A stretch of 64,000 bases of DNA from Mactra quadrangularis (lineage: Eukaryota > Mollusca > Bivalvia > Venerida > Mactridae), in assembly GCA_025267735.1 (NCBI GenBank), contig CM046298.1, positions 36,765,264-36,829,263 of the forward strand. The letters run 5' to 3'. Every line of letters begins with the position of its first letter. Position 1 is the first letter of the stretch. This document shows positions 13,001-23,688 of the stretch, in pieces. The notes beneath the pieces are model-generated. The model was given only the letters and a program-made list of their open reading frames with translations, searched no databases and had not been told where the DNA came from. Made by a program: the position numbers and the translations under genes.

Positions 13001-13716
13001 TGCCGAAGGACTCCCCGCCCAGCTCGGCCCAAACACGCCCGCCCAGTTCAAACACGTCCCCTCCCATAGAGTAATACACCTTAGAAATTTCATTTCTAAT
13101 TCACACACTAGCACTGATTAAACCTTTGTGAGATGGGGTAATAAGGTCTAAAATTGTAATGTCTCTTTGAACATACCCTTTTGCATTAGTTGTCATTCCC
13201 AAAAATGTGTTTTTGTCTCTGAGACAAAGATTACAGAGTCAATTCATCAAGCCAAAATGCCAACAATAACATTGTACGATACAACAGTAAACATTCAATG
13301 TAATGACTGAACTGGTTATTGCAAACTCAAGCCACTTCTAAAATTTTAAGTCCCAAAAACCGGTTGTTTTTATAATACATAAGTCCCTATATTTAGACAA
13401 TTCCGCCATTAAGATAATCGGTTTAGATGATTCTAATAGTGGAACATTACTAAATTTAAAGTAACATTGTATGAAATAATTTTGACCTCAAATTCTGCAC
13501 TTTGCCACAATTGTATAATGTCTAATGATCTCATCTATCTACTAAACAATAAGTGTAAATAAGTGTAAAATAATGAAATTGAACAAAGATAGGTCTCTTA
13601 AACTTATACCTCATCATAGTATACATGTATATTATTATATTGCATAAAATAATCTCAGTCAATGACGAAAAATCTCACGTACCTTTATCATGAACTTTGT
13701 CGTATACCGCACCCAT
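935..13716 (-). CDS. KCNIP: Kv channel-interacting protein (KChIP/KCNIP-like), 5' part of a split gene
   Basis: Four minus-strand exons (13683-13716, 9275-9399, 1931-2000, 935-1005) join in frame to the first 100 residues of a KChIP-type neuronal calcium sensor; the gene continues past base 1. Members of this family are EF-hand proteins that bind the cytoplasmic N-terminus of Kv4 channels and control surface expression and inactivation (family knowledge). Seen: N-terminus MGAV as in vertebrate KChIP1, the KChIP core [20 protein letters not shown], a degenerate EF-1 with a Cys-Pro pair ([10 protein letters not shown]), and EF-2 ([10 protein letters not shown] followed by [11 protein letters not shown]). 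All splice sites are GT-AG, with intron phases 1, 0, 1 and 0. An in-frame TAA lies 18 nt before the ATG. Introns are 4283, 7274 and 925 bp and full of repeats. Missing: EF-3, EF-4 and the C-terminus, which must lie left of the window. Alternative first exons, usual in this family, could lie further right, but I saw none. Confidence 0.93.
1931..2000 (-). CDS. KCNIP: KChIP-like exon 3 (EF-1 loop)
   Basis: 70-nt exon between acceptor TTGCAG and donor GTAGGT, phase 0 to phase 1. It encodes [10 protein letters not shown] then [13 protein letters not shown]. The Cys-Pro in the loop makes EF-1 unable to bind calcium, which is a hallmark of the neuronal calcium sensor superfamily, and the wording is typical of KChIP. 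It is too short to show up as an ORF. I found it by following the gene from exon 2. Confidence 0.93.
2196..2419. mobile_element. Palindromic MITE in KChIP intron 2
   Basis: Terminal inverted repeats of about 35 bp: AGGCCACAACAAGTTGATCA at the left and its near-complement ending TTGTTGTGTCCT at the right. The interior has two GGGCGAGCGAG motifs and A-rich runs. No coding capacity and no clear target-site duplication. Family unknown. Confidence 0.7.
2422..2940. other. Intronic, no feature seen
   Basis: AT-rich sequence with a short local repeat of ATATAGATGACC (about 2515 and 2565). The 71-codon plus ORF at 2626 has no recognisable content. Confidence 0.4.
2941..6622. repeat. Four-copy tandem array, ~920-bp unit
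   Basis: Copies begin at 2941, 3861, 4780 and 5705, each with GCCCCTATTTAATATTCC or a close variant, and are roughly 95 percent alike by eye. Every unit ends with about 115 bp of the left end of the MITE at 6507 (ends at 3744, 4673, 5588 and 6507). Junctions share ACCAAG, consistent with a duplication seeded by microhomology and then amplified by unequal exchange. Only the last copy continues into a complete MITE. It sits inside KChIP intron 2, and none of the ORFs look coding. Confidence 0.9.
6507..6847. mobile_element. Non-autonomous DNA transposon (MITE-like), 341 bp
   Basis: Inverted ends CAGTCCCATAAA and TTTATGGGACTG bound a GC-richer body with several ACCGTACGGG-type inverted motifs. 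No transposase. Short plus and minus ORFs (6532-6798, 6469-6669) are by-products of its composition. Its left 115 bp are repeated in each unit of the preceding array. I could not settle a target-site duplication or superfamily. Confidence 0.7.
6848..8045. other. Intronic, no feature seen
   Basis: AT-rich unique sequence within KChIP intron 2. A small hairpin TTCCCAG...CTGGGAA near 7607-7629 and a 61-codon ORF (7477-7662) are the only structures noticed. Neither is convincing. Confidence 0.4.
8046..8195 (-). repeat. Inverted dispersed copy of part of the 920-bp unit
   Basis: Reading the minus strand gives the same order of motifs as units of the tandem array around 4030-4200: GTTACTAGAGCAAGATAACA, then CAGCTGTCAAAACTTCCTAT, then the TTAGATAAG stretch. 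It is more diverged than the array copies. This shows that the middle of the 920-bp unit is itself an older dispersed repeat. Confidence 0.75.
8200..9274. other. Intronic, mostly featureless
   Basis: AT-rich. A diverged piece related to the 920-bp unit is visible near 9105-9150 (AATCGATGGTTTTAGTAGTG, compare the AATCGATGGTCTTGACAGTG of the array). The 64-codon ORF at 8369 is not recognised. Confidence 0.4.
9275..9399 (-). CDS. KCNIP: KChIP-like exon 2 (conserved core)
   Basis: 125-nt internal exon between acceptor TTTCAG (ends 9400) and donor GTATGG (starts 9274). It enters in phase 1 and leaves in phase 0. It encodes 41 residues beginning [19 protein letters not shown] and ending [15 protein letters not shown]. 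This is the diagnostic KChIP block that in vertebrates reads PEGL...FTKRELQVLYRGFKN, forming the first helix of EF-1. The flanking ORF residues (VWYLFIM... and the upstream part) are intron read-through. Confidence 0.95.
9541..9635. repeat. Palindromic element, TAGCGCTTTG family, copy 1
   Basis: Hairpin of about 95 bp: GGCTAGTGCTTCGTCCACAG pairs imperfectly with GAGGACAAAGCGCTATGTAG, with a shared GGTATC/GATATCC inner stem. A second, cleaner copy lies at 33645-33735. Flanks (about 9490-9530) also carry AGCACTTTAAA like the second copy, so the element may be longer. Another AGCGCTA hairpin follows at about 9765-9832. Confidence 0.6.
10355..10494. mobile_element. Palindromic MITE in KChIP intron 1
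   Basis: About 140 bp with terminal inverted repeats of roughly 30 bp: GCCCATACATTAACCCCGCT at the left and its complement ending GGTTAATGTATGAGC at the right, continuing into AAATACT/AGTATTT. No coding capacity. Confidence 0.75.
10495..12985. other. Intronic, no feature supported
   Basis: AT-rich intron 1 sequence. It holds a 170-codon minus ORF (11699-12211) that I do not recognise; it starts in ordinary AT-rich sequence and ends in an ATTATT run. Two shorter overlapping ORFs near 12.4-12.8 kb look like chance. Confidence 0.4.
12986..13066. repeat. C-rich patch with duplicated CCCGCCCAG motif
   Basis: An abrupt C-rich stretch in AT-rich intron, with two copies of CGCCCAG followed by CAAACACG about 25 bp apart and several runs of CCC. 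The minus strand has GGGCGGG boxes and could form a G-quadruplex. It lies 600 bp inside intron 1 of the KChIP gene. A regulatory role is possible but unproven. Confidence 0.4.
13683..13716 (-). CDS. KCNIP: KChIP-like exon 1 (start codon exon)
   Basis: 34 coding nt starting with ATG and reading [11 protein letters not shown] plus one base of the next codon, followed by the strong donor GTACGT (phase 1). The start is supported by an in-frame TAA at 13732-13734, 18 nt upstream, and by the match of MGAV to the vertebrate KChIP1 N-terminus. Gly-2 could be myristoylated, as in KChIP1 (inference). The variable N-terminus is much shorter than in vertebrate KChIP1, joining the conserved DLEM core within about 17 residues. 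The 5'UTR and promoter lie at higher coordinates but show no motif I can call. Confidence 0.85.
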
Positions 13717-13734
13717 TGTGAAGGTCAAAGGTTA

Positions 13735-16473
13735 TCATTCATCAACAAAAAATAACAATGATAATATGTATCCATATAGCTAAACTTAGTAAATAATTAT
13801 TTACACTGCAATCAAGAATTCACTACAAAACTAAACTGAGTTGAAAAGATCGTAAAGGTATCACATTCCAAAACAAAACCATTCATAAATGTCAATTCTG
13901 TTAAATCCATTATATTGAGGAGGAATGTAATTATCTGTATCCATACTACGGTACCTACTATAATAGACCAAGTTTCAGAACTAACGTACACATATTTAAA
14001 TACTAGTTCTTCATAATGTTTATCCTATCGAAGGCGTATTCCTCAAAACAATCGCCTATCTAAGACGTATTCCATAAAACAATCACCTATCGAAGACGTA
14101 TTCCATAAAACAAACTGAGATTTTGACCTTGATTTACTTTATCAAAGAACTTCTATATCAATCAAAACACAACACTTTAATTTACATCCCAATCAGTTTA
14201 CGTAGAAAGTCATGTTCGCACGTCAAGTTCGTGATCGGCAAAATTAAGACAAGAAAAATCAACACAATTAATCGTTGAGCGACTATGTTGGATTCATTTG
14301 TCTCTCTAAACTAAAAGGATTGACACAGAATAACCAGTAATAAAAACACACCATCACAAAATAGTCAAGATAAAAAAATCCAATACAGTAGAGAGTCGTC
14401 TTGAAAATATACATAACGTGACACTATACTTTCTCCATGACATTGTATTGTAAACAAATCATACAGAAAACCTATTAACTTAACTTGACTCACGCCACAA
14501 TGAGAGAAGTTCTCAATGAAACACAAAACAAAATCAATTCACCCACAGATTTCACGAATAACTCACAAGTTAAAGACTCATTCTACCATTAAAATTCAAT
14601 TAACACAGTTACAAAAAAGGATCGACAATTTGTCATAAATATTGTTTTTAACCGTTCAATTTTTTCTATACAGAATCCCGATTAATTAATTAAGAGCAAT
14701 ATGTTATTCATTAAATGAACACTAAGACATTACGTCGAACAAATTCATGCGCAATACCACAAGAAACCGATTTAACTCATAAACAATATTTTCTCCTAAC
14801 TGTTGTTGCCATTTACATTTGATTTTAAGAAATCAATAACTACTGGCGACAGGAAATGTTATCTATATCATCAGAAATAAAAAATACCCTAACACGTGTA
14901 AATATAAACAAGTAAATCCCGTATAATTGATTGAACTGTCATATTAACATTCACCACAGGAATCCGACGAGTTGCTAGAACACAGAAATGTTTTAATACT
15001 CTCTAAGCAGTTTTACCATTACGTGGAACTCACTTATGAAAGATAACCCGTGGTGGCGTTACCTTGTAGTGAGATTTTTAAAGTCGAAGGTCGAAGTGAG
15101 TTAGTTAATCTCTATTTATTAAAATTTTGGAAAGGATAATGACCTTATATTGTTATCGACTACAAATCAACTAAAAGTCACGTGATATCTAATACAACTA
15201 ATGTGAGGTTTTTGTAAACAGAAACATCAAACTAGATTGACCGATCAAATGACCGATTTTCTAAAATGAATATCGAGTGCTTAAGTGAAAATTGTCTGAG
15301 ATCTCTTTACCATATTAATACATTCCAAAATCAAATTTGTCAAACTATTATAATTGGAGTTTATTCAATAAAGAAACCCGGAAGGTCTTAGACCCTTGCG
15401 ACCAATACATACATTACAGCATACAAGTATAAACACAATATATATCAAAATAAATCAGATTATAGTACACAAAAAACAAAGAACAACATAGATATGTTAG
15501 GGAGATGTAAAGAAGTAAAAAAAACCACAAACAATTAGTTCGCTTTTACTGATAAAAATGTAAAAATTGAAAAAGAAAAAAAAACAGTTTCCACAATAAT
15601 TGTAAGATTGTCAGTTCAATATTTTTACGTTAAGTTAAACTTGTTTACCGTTCATCGATCTCCTGTGGACAGACTGGGAGAATAACTTGAAGCGTAACAA
15701 TTGCTTCAGTTAATTGTTTACTGGTTGTTGCTTTATACATTGTTAATGTTGATTGATCAACTGATGAAAATTATTAATATTGATATTTAAACGCTCTCAT
15801 TTAACACAAGCAACGATTATTGGAAAACAAGAAAGTAGAGTTGCCTCCCTTGAATCACACATTAAATAATTAAGTTGTCTCCCCTAAAACTTTAAAATGA
15901 CACCCTAAAACATGAAAATCGTACAATTGTCTGCCAGGGACATCTATAAGTTTGAAATTAAAAAGAAACACACCCCTTTGTTTTAGGATAAATGAAAGGC
16001 TGTGTTTTTACTGTTGTTCCTGATATGTTTACAATAAATTAATCATTTGGAACAAAGTAAGGCTAAGGAAAAAATGGTGGAATTGAAACAAAAAACAAAA
16101 ACTACAAGTAGTTCCCTGAAAATTTTTAATAAATACATGTACATATAAAAGTGTTTATCACACGGGTTGTCTATCCTTATAAAACACATGAAGATGAAAC
16201 GAGTGCTTAAACTGAACGAAAATAACTTTCTATATTAAAAATAATTGAGTTGGCAAACATAAAGTACGAAGAAGCAAATCTATAGTTAATTGATCAACAA
16301 AACTCAATCAACCATCAACATGATGGCAGGTAATTAGACAAAGATAGGAAACATTGGAAGATAAGATAGCGTCATGCTTCGTACGTTTTGGCATAGCAAT
16401 GAAGGCATTGGAACGTTAACTTTAAATTTCCTGATTATCTAGTTCAAAGATCAATGCAAAATCGAAACCAGTG
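13735..16473. other. Upstream flank of the KChIP gene, no feature called
   Basis: AT-rich sequence 5' of the start exon on the minus strand, so it probably contains the 5'UTR and promoter. Apart from a 3-copy, ~31-bp repeat at 14020-14110 I see no TATA box or conserved element that I would defend. Confidence 0.4.
14022..14113. repeat. Short tandem repeat, ~31-34 bp x3
   Basis: Three copies of a unit containing CCTATCGAAGACGTATTCC then ATAAAACAA, with a few substitutions. It lies about 300 bp upstream of the KChIP start exon. Confidence 0.7.
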
Positions 16474-16475
16474 TA

Positions 16476-16969
16476 CAGTTAAACCTCGATTATCCGAATT
16501 CGTAGGGACCGAGAAAATAATTCGGATAATCCGGGATTTCGGATAAAGCGGGTTTCTAAGGTCTTAGAAATTAATATACAACATGACTTAATATGAGTTA
16601 AGATCATAAATACTTCGTATGTTTATACGTGGTATAACTTGTTACTTCATTTAAAACTCCCTGGTTGTGTTGATTCTATGTGATTAAAGATCAAAATCTT
16701 TGCTAGTATGTGTCTTTTCTTAGTTCGAAGTGATTTAAAGCTAAAATCTGACATCGACGTACTGTGTGTAGTATATGACGTCATTATTCTGTAATACACG
16801 TCTCCATAGCTAAAGAAATGGTATTATAACAAATAACAAGCAAACTAGCATGCAGTTTAAAATATTTTATTTTATAGTATTTTTTAGCAAAATGTTCGGG
16901 ACCGAGAAATCATTTCGGATAATCCATGTTATTCGTTCGATCCGATTTCGGATAATCGAGACTTTACTG
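16476..16969. mobile_element. pogo/Tigger-like non-autonomous element, 494 bp
   Basis: Terminal inverted repeats CAGTTAAACCTCGATTATCC and GGATAATCGAGACTTTACTG, flanked by TA on both sides (16474-16475, 16970-16971). Sub-terminal TTCGGATAATCC motifs are repeated at both ends next to GGGACCGAGAAA. The CAGTNAAACCTCGNNTATCCG end is typical of Tigger/pogo members of the Tc1/mariner superfamily (recalled). There is no transposase ORF, so it would have moved in trans. Confidence 0.85.
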
Positions 16970-16971
16970 TA

Positions 16972-19152
16972 TATTATAAGAACTTCAAGTATTTTTTTCT
17001 CTGACTATTTATGATTTTATATCAGAAAACTGCTGACACATAAAGCCGTTGTTCTGATATTTGTTCAGCCACATGGCACGTCTCACAGCTTAGTTGACTC
17101 ACTCACTGTCTCTGAAGGGGCCTATAACTCTGTATCTACACTTTTAGCAAGTACAGTACACATGCCGCCTTTACCAGTGGCTGAAATTCAGACACGTAAC
17201 TGCATGAGCGTACCGGGTGGTCTATATTTGTTGTCCCCCATCGGCTTTACAATGTTATTTCTTGTAGAATGCAATTTCAATCAAACTCAAACACGTTTTC
17301 TAGTGAACAGTCTTTATATTATGTTTCGTTAGAACTTTATTAAACAATTTTGTCGTGCAAAGTTCGTTTACCTTGCATCGATTAAGTATCACTTGAACAA
17401 AGCAGTATTTTACTCGTTTAGGGAACAGTCTAGAACGATTTAAAGGATGAGTTAAGATCTTAGAAATGACCATTTGCGTGCAATGATAACATTTGTATTT
17501 CTATTTCTAAAAAAGTTGATTTACTTGTCTGAAGATGCATTTCTCCGTTCATTAACAAATGTTATCCATTTCTTCGTAAATGTTGGTAAGATTAGTTGGA
17601 CAAAATTGGATAGATGGTTTATTTACGATGTGTATCAACAATGAGAGGTATATGAAATGGACAGTTTGCCTAACCAACCATCACAATGAATCTCATCTAC
17701 ACAAGCAACTGGTTACCTTTCACTAATACACGCTTGGAAGCTAAGCTCAAAACCACACATATATCAGAAAGAGGTCGTCAGTAGTTACTTTTAAATGAAA
17801 TACCAACTACTCGACAACAGAGTCGGATCATCAACATTCAAGAATGTGAGTAATGAGAGTAATTGCAGGTTACACGATTTTGAATACGAGCACTAGCATA
17901 GAACAAAAGCCATTCATTTGTGGGGTGTTCCATTTGGACTACACAACGCACCTCTCCCCACCTTTAGACTATGACATTGTAGAAGCTTAAAGCGTGTGGT
18001 TATTATAAAATCAGGATTAAGCGAATGATTAAGTCATCGGATAATTATTCTGTAAAATGGCTAGATTTCAACATTAAAATGGAATCATTCTGACTTGTGA
18101 CATACTGTTGGGCTTAGATATGACATGATACATTATCAATATACGTCTCGTTGTCTACTTTTTTTACAAAGCTTGAACAAATTTGTAGTAATAATGGACG
18201 AGTTATGCTAAGCGATAACGTGTCTAAAAGGCCTAATCTAGAGAATAACTTTCCATTTTCACTCCTCATATGACAGAATTTCTGTTTACACAAGTGTTTC
18301 ATACACATCTGAAAACACAATCCATGGAATTAAATAAATAATTGCATGTCTGGTGTCTACAGATAGAATATACTGAAATTCTAAACCATTCTATATCATA
18401 TGTACATTGATGATACATTGTTACAAAAACAGACAGAATCATCAGTCATATAAAACATATCGTTTTCATTATGTATAGTACAACCTAGAAATTCCTAACC
18501 TAATCGTAACTTTTCGGCATTTCTCGTAAACTGAATGGTTTTTGGACAAAGCTGATCGAGTTCAGATTGTTCCGATCCCTGAACAATCACAAATCATCAA
18601 AATTCAGAACATAAGTTTAGGTTCCGAAAATTCACCTCTCAATTTCGGAACTTGTTTTAACTCTGACTCTCGTAAATATATTTTAAGAAATATTGTAGGC
18701 CTATCATTTCAACATAGTTTTAAAGCCAAATCTGAAAACATCAATAGATGATAGTAAAAGTTGGTCTATGGATATTTTTCCACAGTGACCACATTAACTC
18801 TAGTCTGTCAATTGTATTGTTGCCTAACATCACCAAATTGTTATTTTGATAGTGTTAAAGTGGTTTTGCTATATTGTAAGAAAAGTTTCAGCATGCTTGT
18901 AGCATCAACCATTTGTACCCTATGGTCAGACTCTTGAATTTCAAATCTCAATATCTTAAAATCCGAGATTCACTAATATGTGTACAATTTGTTTGGTCTC
19001 GAAGGTGTTTGGATTTCTAAGGTTAGACCGTATTTCAGCATTCGAGTAATCATCAATTATGTAATGTTAATAAAGTTATATTACAATGGTATATAGTGTA
19101 ATGTATTTACAATATATATCGCATGAGAGACGTAGAAACTCATTAATGAGTA
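16972..19152. other. Intergenic, no feature seen
   Basis: AT-rich sequence with two ORFs of 68-69 codons (18114-18320 minus, 18542-18751 plus), neither recognisable. A T-rich minus-strand tract after 18150 gives no exon signature. Confidence 0.4.
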
Positions 19153-19270
19153 CAGTCAGACGACAGGCGCTCAGTAAACAGATTAACCGCTAAATCCAGA
19201 GATTTAACATTTTCTAGGAACAGTGAGTAGGTTGACTGACCGTGATATGACATTAACAATGAGTTACTTT
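19153..19270 (+). mobile_element. SINE fragment (body only, 5' truncated)
   Basis: Aligns with the body of the full SINE copies at 43092 and 62921: shared AGCTAAATCCAGAGATTTA core (here CGCTAAATCCAGAGATTTAA), then GAACAGTGAGTAGGTTGACT and GATATGAC. It lacks the tRNA-like head and the A-rich tail. Confidence 0.8.
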
Positions 19271-19352
19271 GGTCTTAAGACCAAGAAAAAAGTAAGCGTT
19301 CTACATGTATGGTCTTATCATAAAATCATATAGACTATATTTAGGAAGGAGG

Positions 19353-19440
19353 TACCCCTCCATAGCACAGTTGGCAGCGCACCGGGAGTCCGAGAATAGT
19401 TTTGAGAAGATGGCACGGGTTACAATCCCATTCGGGCGGT
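19353..19440 (+). repeat. tRNA-like sequence (SINE head or tRNA relic)
   Basis: An A-box-like CATAGCACAGTTGGCAGCGC and a B-box-like GGGTTACAATCCCATT lie about 50 bp apart, as in a tRNA with a long variable region. The acceptor arms pair only partly, so it is not a credible functional tRNA. It follows the SINE fragment at 19153 but does not match that SINE's own head. Confidence 0.4.
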
Positions 19441-19540
19441 TATTCTCTTTAATGAAATACGACAATGCTGTAAATTCTCACCATTTAATAAGGAATATGG
19501 AGACTTTGTTGGTCTTGCGGAAAGGTATATGAGTACTGGT

Positions 19541-20585
19541 TAAAGACAAGGCTTTAGAAAAGCTGTGTAAGACACGTTTGCCGCCTCAAAAAGACCTTAA
19601 AGTTGTCTTGACACGGCGATAAACCCAGTAAAAATAATGCTAATTACGACCACATTAGCGACCAGTTAGTGTTTCAATTTGCAAAACAAACTAATATTCA
19701 AACACAACTAAGTTCGGCACAAGTTTTGTGACTCTTGGTTGAAATTGAATTGAAATGTCCTAAAATACTCATTACCAACAAATGCTTTACCACAAGGGTT
19801 CAGTGCTGGAGCAATTACTTCCGTCTAGAAGTATAATAGCACCCTGTGGTAAAATTGTATGTAGACAATAGTATCTGGTGCGTAGTAATATCAGCCATTT
19901 CTGTTTAAAAACCATAGATCCTTCTACATAATAATTGCATTATTTAAAATCAATTTACAGTCATAAGTGCATACTAAAGCAAAACAAAATAAGCTAAGTT
20001 TAATTGATTTATTTGGCATAATTGGTGTTTCATTTTATTTTTGAGCGATGCTTTTGTTGAGTATAGCTAAGTATCAATGCAATTACAAATGTACAAGCAA
20101 ATACTAGAATGACGGAGAGGCAAATATGAATATTCTTATTATGCAAATGAATAAAGACAAAATACTCCTTGCTGCCAAGACATTCATTTTCATCATTTGT
20201 GTTTTGATAATTAGGATATAAACAATACAATCGATCAACTGATCAGGATTCATGCTCTTTCTCATGTACGATACTTAAAACAAAGACGTTTAAGACGATG
20301 TCATTATATGTGCATACACGCATAATTGAATTGTTTCATAAATAAGAATCATAGAAAAGGGGAGATTTTGTGACTTAGAAATCAAACGCAATATCACTTA
20401 CTATCAAACTGTGGAACACCAAAGACGCATCTATCAATTATCTAAAATTAACAACGTATTGTGTTATCATTAGGGTATTTCAAACCATGGATACTAATTA
20501 CAATACGATGCGTGTTGTAAAGTATTAAGACAAATTTATTATCCTTGTACATAAAAATGGAAATGTTATTTTCTGTTAGTTTATT
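19541..20585. other. Intergenic, no feature seen
   Basis: AT-rich. Only short ORFs (66 and 61 codons on the minus strand), and no domain recognised. Confidence 0.4.
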
Positions 20586-20587
20586 GC

Positions 20588-20642
20588 GCGATATAACCTT
20601 TCTGTGTTGGTGCGCCGTAAAACAAACAAACAAACAAACAAA
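20588..20642 (+). mobile_element. SINE 3' tail remnant
   Basis: GTTGGTGCGCCGTAAAACAA followed by five AAAC repeats, which is the 3' end pattern of bivalve-type tRNA SINEs (compare GGCGTGTAATTCAACAAAC at 63200). The preceding SINE body is not recognisable. Confidence 0.55.
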
Positions 20643-21510
20643 CTGTTAGTATCAAGACAATACGTCGCGTATTTTAAAAACAACAACACGTATTTACCGA
20701 TCAGCTATCGTAAATATCAACAAAACAATATTCTGAATCTAAATCCGAGGTCGAGTGGTATTGTTCGCTGACATTATATCACTGTAATTTTCCACTGATG
20801 ACGGTTTTCGTGGGCACAAGCCTAGCTATGGACCACAGCTTTTAATTAGGAGAAGCAGTCTGTTTTTGAAAGAGGATGGTGACTAGTCCTGGTTAAATAC
20901 AGAAAATGCTTGAACTGACTCCAGCCATTAAAAGGAACATAAAAACAAGACCTTACACGTGTTTTGATGTCACATCGTGTAAGAAAGATATTACCAAAAA
21001 GCGAGAAAATACGATATTTCACGAGATTTCACTAAGAAATTGTACGGTAATATATCGTATTATATTTTTTGTAATATCACAGAAAGAAATGAAATAAAGG
21101 AGACTTTATCGTGTTTCCATTACGTAAACAAATATTTGCTTGTCAAACATGATTATTCCATGGACTAGTAGAAAAGAAGCAATGCTGTGTACATCTTTAG
21201 TCTTGCCCCGTAAAATATGTTCACAAAGTCCATAAATCTGTTTGAACAAAAAAAACGAAGTAAACAAGCTAAGTAGAAGAAAAAAGGATAGAACTCTGAT
21301 TTATGTTTTTATAACACGGAATATTGAGATAATGGGAAAATATGTCAATACTTATACAAATATGAGAAAGTATTAGATATACGTACACAAATATCAGACT
21401 AACACACAATAATGTAGTAGGGTATACATTGAATCTCACTCTTTTTTGTTCATTTTGTTCATTTATAAGGCACAAATCCCGGCGCATCACCAACTGCGCT
21501 ATTGACCCAG
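20643..21510. other. Intergenic, no feature seen
   Basis: AT-rich unique sequence with two short ORFs (20906-21097 plus, 21269-21493 minus) that look like chance. Confidence 0.4.
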
Positions 21511-21950
21511 GTTGACATACATTTAATCGAGTATAGAGAGGGGTGTGTCTCTATTTGGACCTTCCTGTTTTGACATATATTTAATCGAGAGTAGAGAGGG
21601 GTGTGTCTCTATTTAGAGCTCACTGCTTTGACATACATTTAATCGGATATAGAAAAGGGCGTACCTCTATTTAGAGCTTACTGTTTTGACATACTTTCCA
21701 TCGGCTATAAAGAGAGAGAGAGAGGTTCATCTTTTAAGCTTATTGTTTTACATACATTCACAAATCAAAAAGAAATAGAGATACCCCTTTTTACAGCTAA
21801 CTGTTTTGACAAACATCTCTTCGACTTTAATGAAGGGTGTATCGCTTTGAGCTTACCGTTTTGACATACCATATACAAAAAAACCAGATTTCTTTTGACA
21901 GTATTGTCTTAACATACCCCCACCACATAGAAAAGAGTGTACTTCTTTTT
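21511..21950. repeat. Minisatellite, ~58-bp unit x ~8
   Basis: Starts of TTGACATAC recur at 21512, 21570, 21628, 21686, 21747, 21806 and 21861, with a last decayed one near 21909. The unit carries TTTAATCG, then AGAGAGGGGTGTGTCTCTAT, then GAGCTTACTGT. The first four copies have a perfect 58-bp period and decay to the right. GGGGTGTGTCTCT with flanking AGAG gives each unit a small dyad. Confidence 0.9.
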
Positions 21951-23688
21951 GATCTTACTTTAATGCAATGTATGAAAACGCCATGTTGATATATACTTGA
22001 ACTTTTATGAGCTGATTGAACGTCTTTGCTATATTCATGATGTGCTATGTTGCTAGATTATAAATATTCTATTACGTAGACGATATATTCATGTGTTAAG
22101 TAATTTTACACATTTGAATCTTTTCTTTCTACTCCCTGGTGAGTAAGCTCTTATCTATGTAGATATCTGATACAACTTTCAATGATGGAAGCCAAATGTA
22201 AAACTAAAACATTTTATCAGGGGCCCAAACTTCGTTAGCTAAGATGATGGAACATCTTGAATTGGGAACTACGAATAATGACTTCAATACCATATTGGTA
22301 TAACATAATATTATATTTTCGAGAGTGGCGTATATATTTTCACTTCAATAGAACTATAATTCTCATTGTATATTTTCGTCGAATAGCACCAAATTTCATC
22401 GCATAGCATAGAAGACAGATTCGTCCTTGTGTAACTGTATTGTTTTGTGATATTAAGAATAATTTCTATTATAACTTTTTATTCTAATTATTTAAGCATA
22501 AAACAAACAGAACGAGGGATCTTGTCGACCAAAAAACCGCAAGAATAACGAGTAAACCCATCGCTGTTATATGCATAAGCGATCCTATTTTTTGTTGCCA
22601 CAAAAATACCAGAACCATTTTTTCCATAATGTACAAATGATAGCAAAGCATACATTATTTTGCATACTACAGTTTTATAACAAAAAACGTCTAATTAATA
22701 CATGTATTCGTAGCTGTGCAGGTTCATTTTTTAAGTGTATTTGTAAGCCAGCGAATATGAATTCAAACTACCATAAAATCTAGATTTCACAAAGTGAAAT
22801 GATACATCAAATTATGGAAAACTTGGGACTGTAAACTAAACTATTTTCGGAACCTGCATATTGAACATATCAGGCCGCGTTCTAAACATTTTAACAAGAT
22901 CCGCATATTGAAAATTTGGGACCGTTTACCAACCTTTATTTCTGGACAACCAATGGTATTACATATTTTATTCATTTCTCAATACCGGAAGAGCATTCCA
23001 TTGAACAAACAGGAATGGTTGAGCAAATTGCTTTTGTTAAAATATAAGTCAAAAGTTTGCTAAGACTGCTGCGCCGAAATAAAAATTCGAAGTATAGAAG
23101 ACGAAGCAACATAAGTATAAATAATCCATCATTTTAACACATAAGACAACACATAGGGAACACTGATGCGATCGTGTGAAAGTAGAAACAATGTTCAAGT
23201 CATACATCACTTTGTCACATAAATAATTCAGTGTCTTGAACTATTTTCTGTAAATATTTTAAGTTGAAACATGAAATAAACATTAAGTACTACAAGTTTA
23301 AAAAGCAAACTTTTTTGTCTTTCTTTAATTTGCACTGCTTTAAATGGAAATAGGAAAATGTAAAACTGAAATTATCTTAACTTGAAGAAGAAACTAAAGG
23401 TCGATCTCTAAAGAAATAACAAGTTTAGAGTATTGTCGAGCCGTGATGTTTTTAACACCCGTAATAGGCTAGCGTATTCTTATGCGTTTATATAATAATT
23501 TGTTTCCAGCTTGTTGCATTAACATTAAAAACCCCATCTACTTCAGAAAATTGAAGCCTTTGATCCACGGCTTTCATCGAAGACTTAAACACAATTCACT
23601 TAAATTATTCATTATTCAAAAAGTGTTACTTAAAATAAATTATCTACTTCAAAACACATGAGTGTTGTGTTTAATTCACTAACAGCAA
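21951..23688. other. Intergenic, no feature except a small local duplication
   Basis: AT-rich. A ~100-bp imperfect duplication is visible at about 22812-22960 (GAAAACTTGGGACTGT and GAAAATTTGGGACCGT, each near CGCATATTGAA or GCATATTGAA). No gene recognised. Confidence 0.4.

Noticed and set aside
19353..19440. tRNA gene
   Set aside because: Acceptor and anticodon arms do not pair well enough; treated as a relic.
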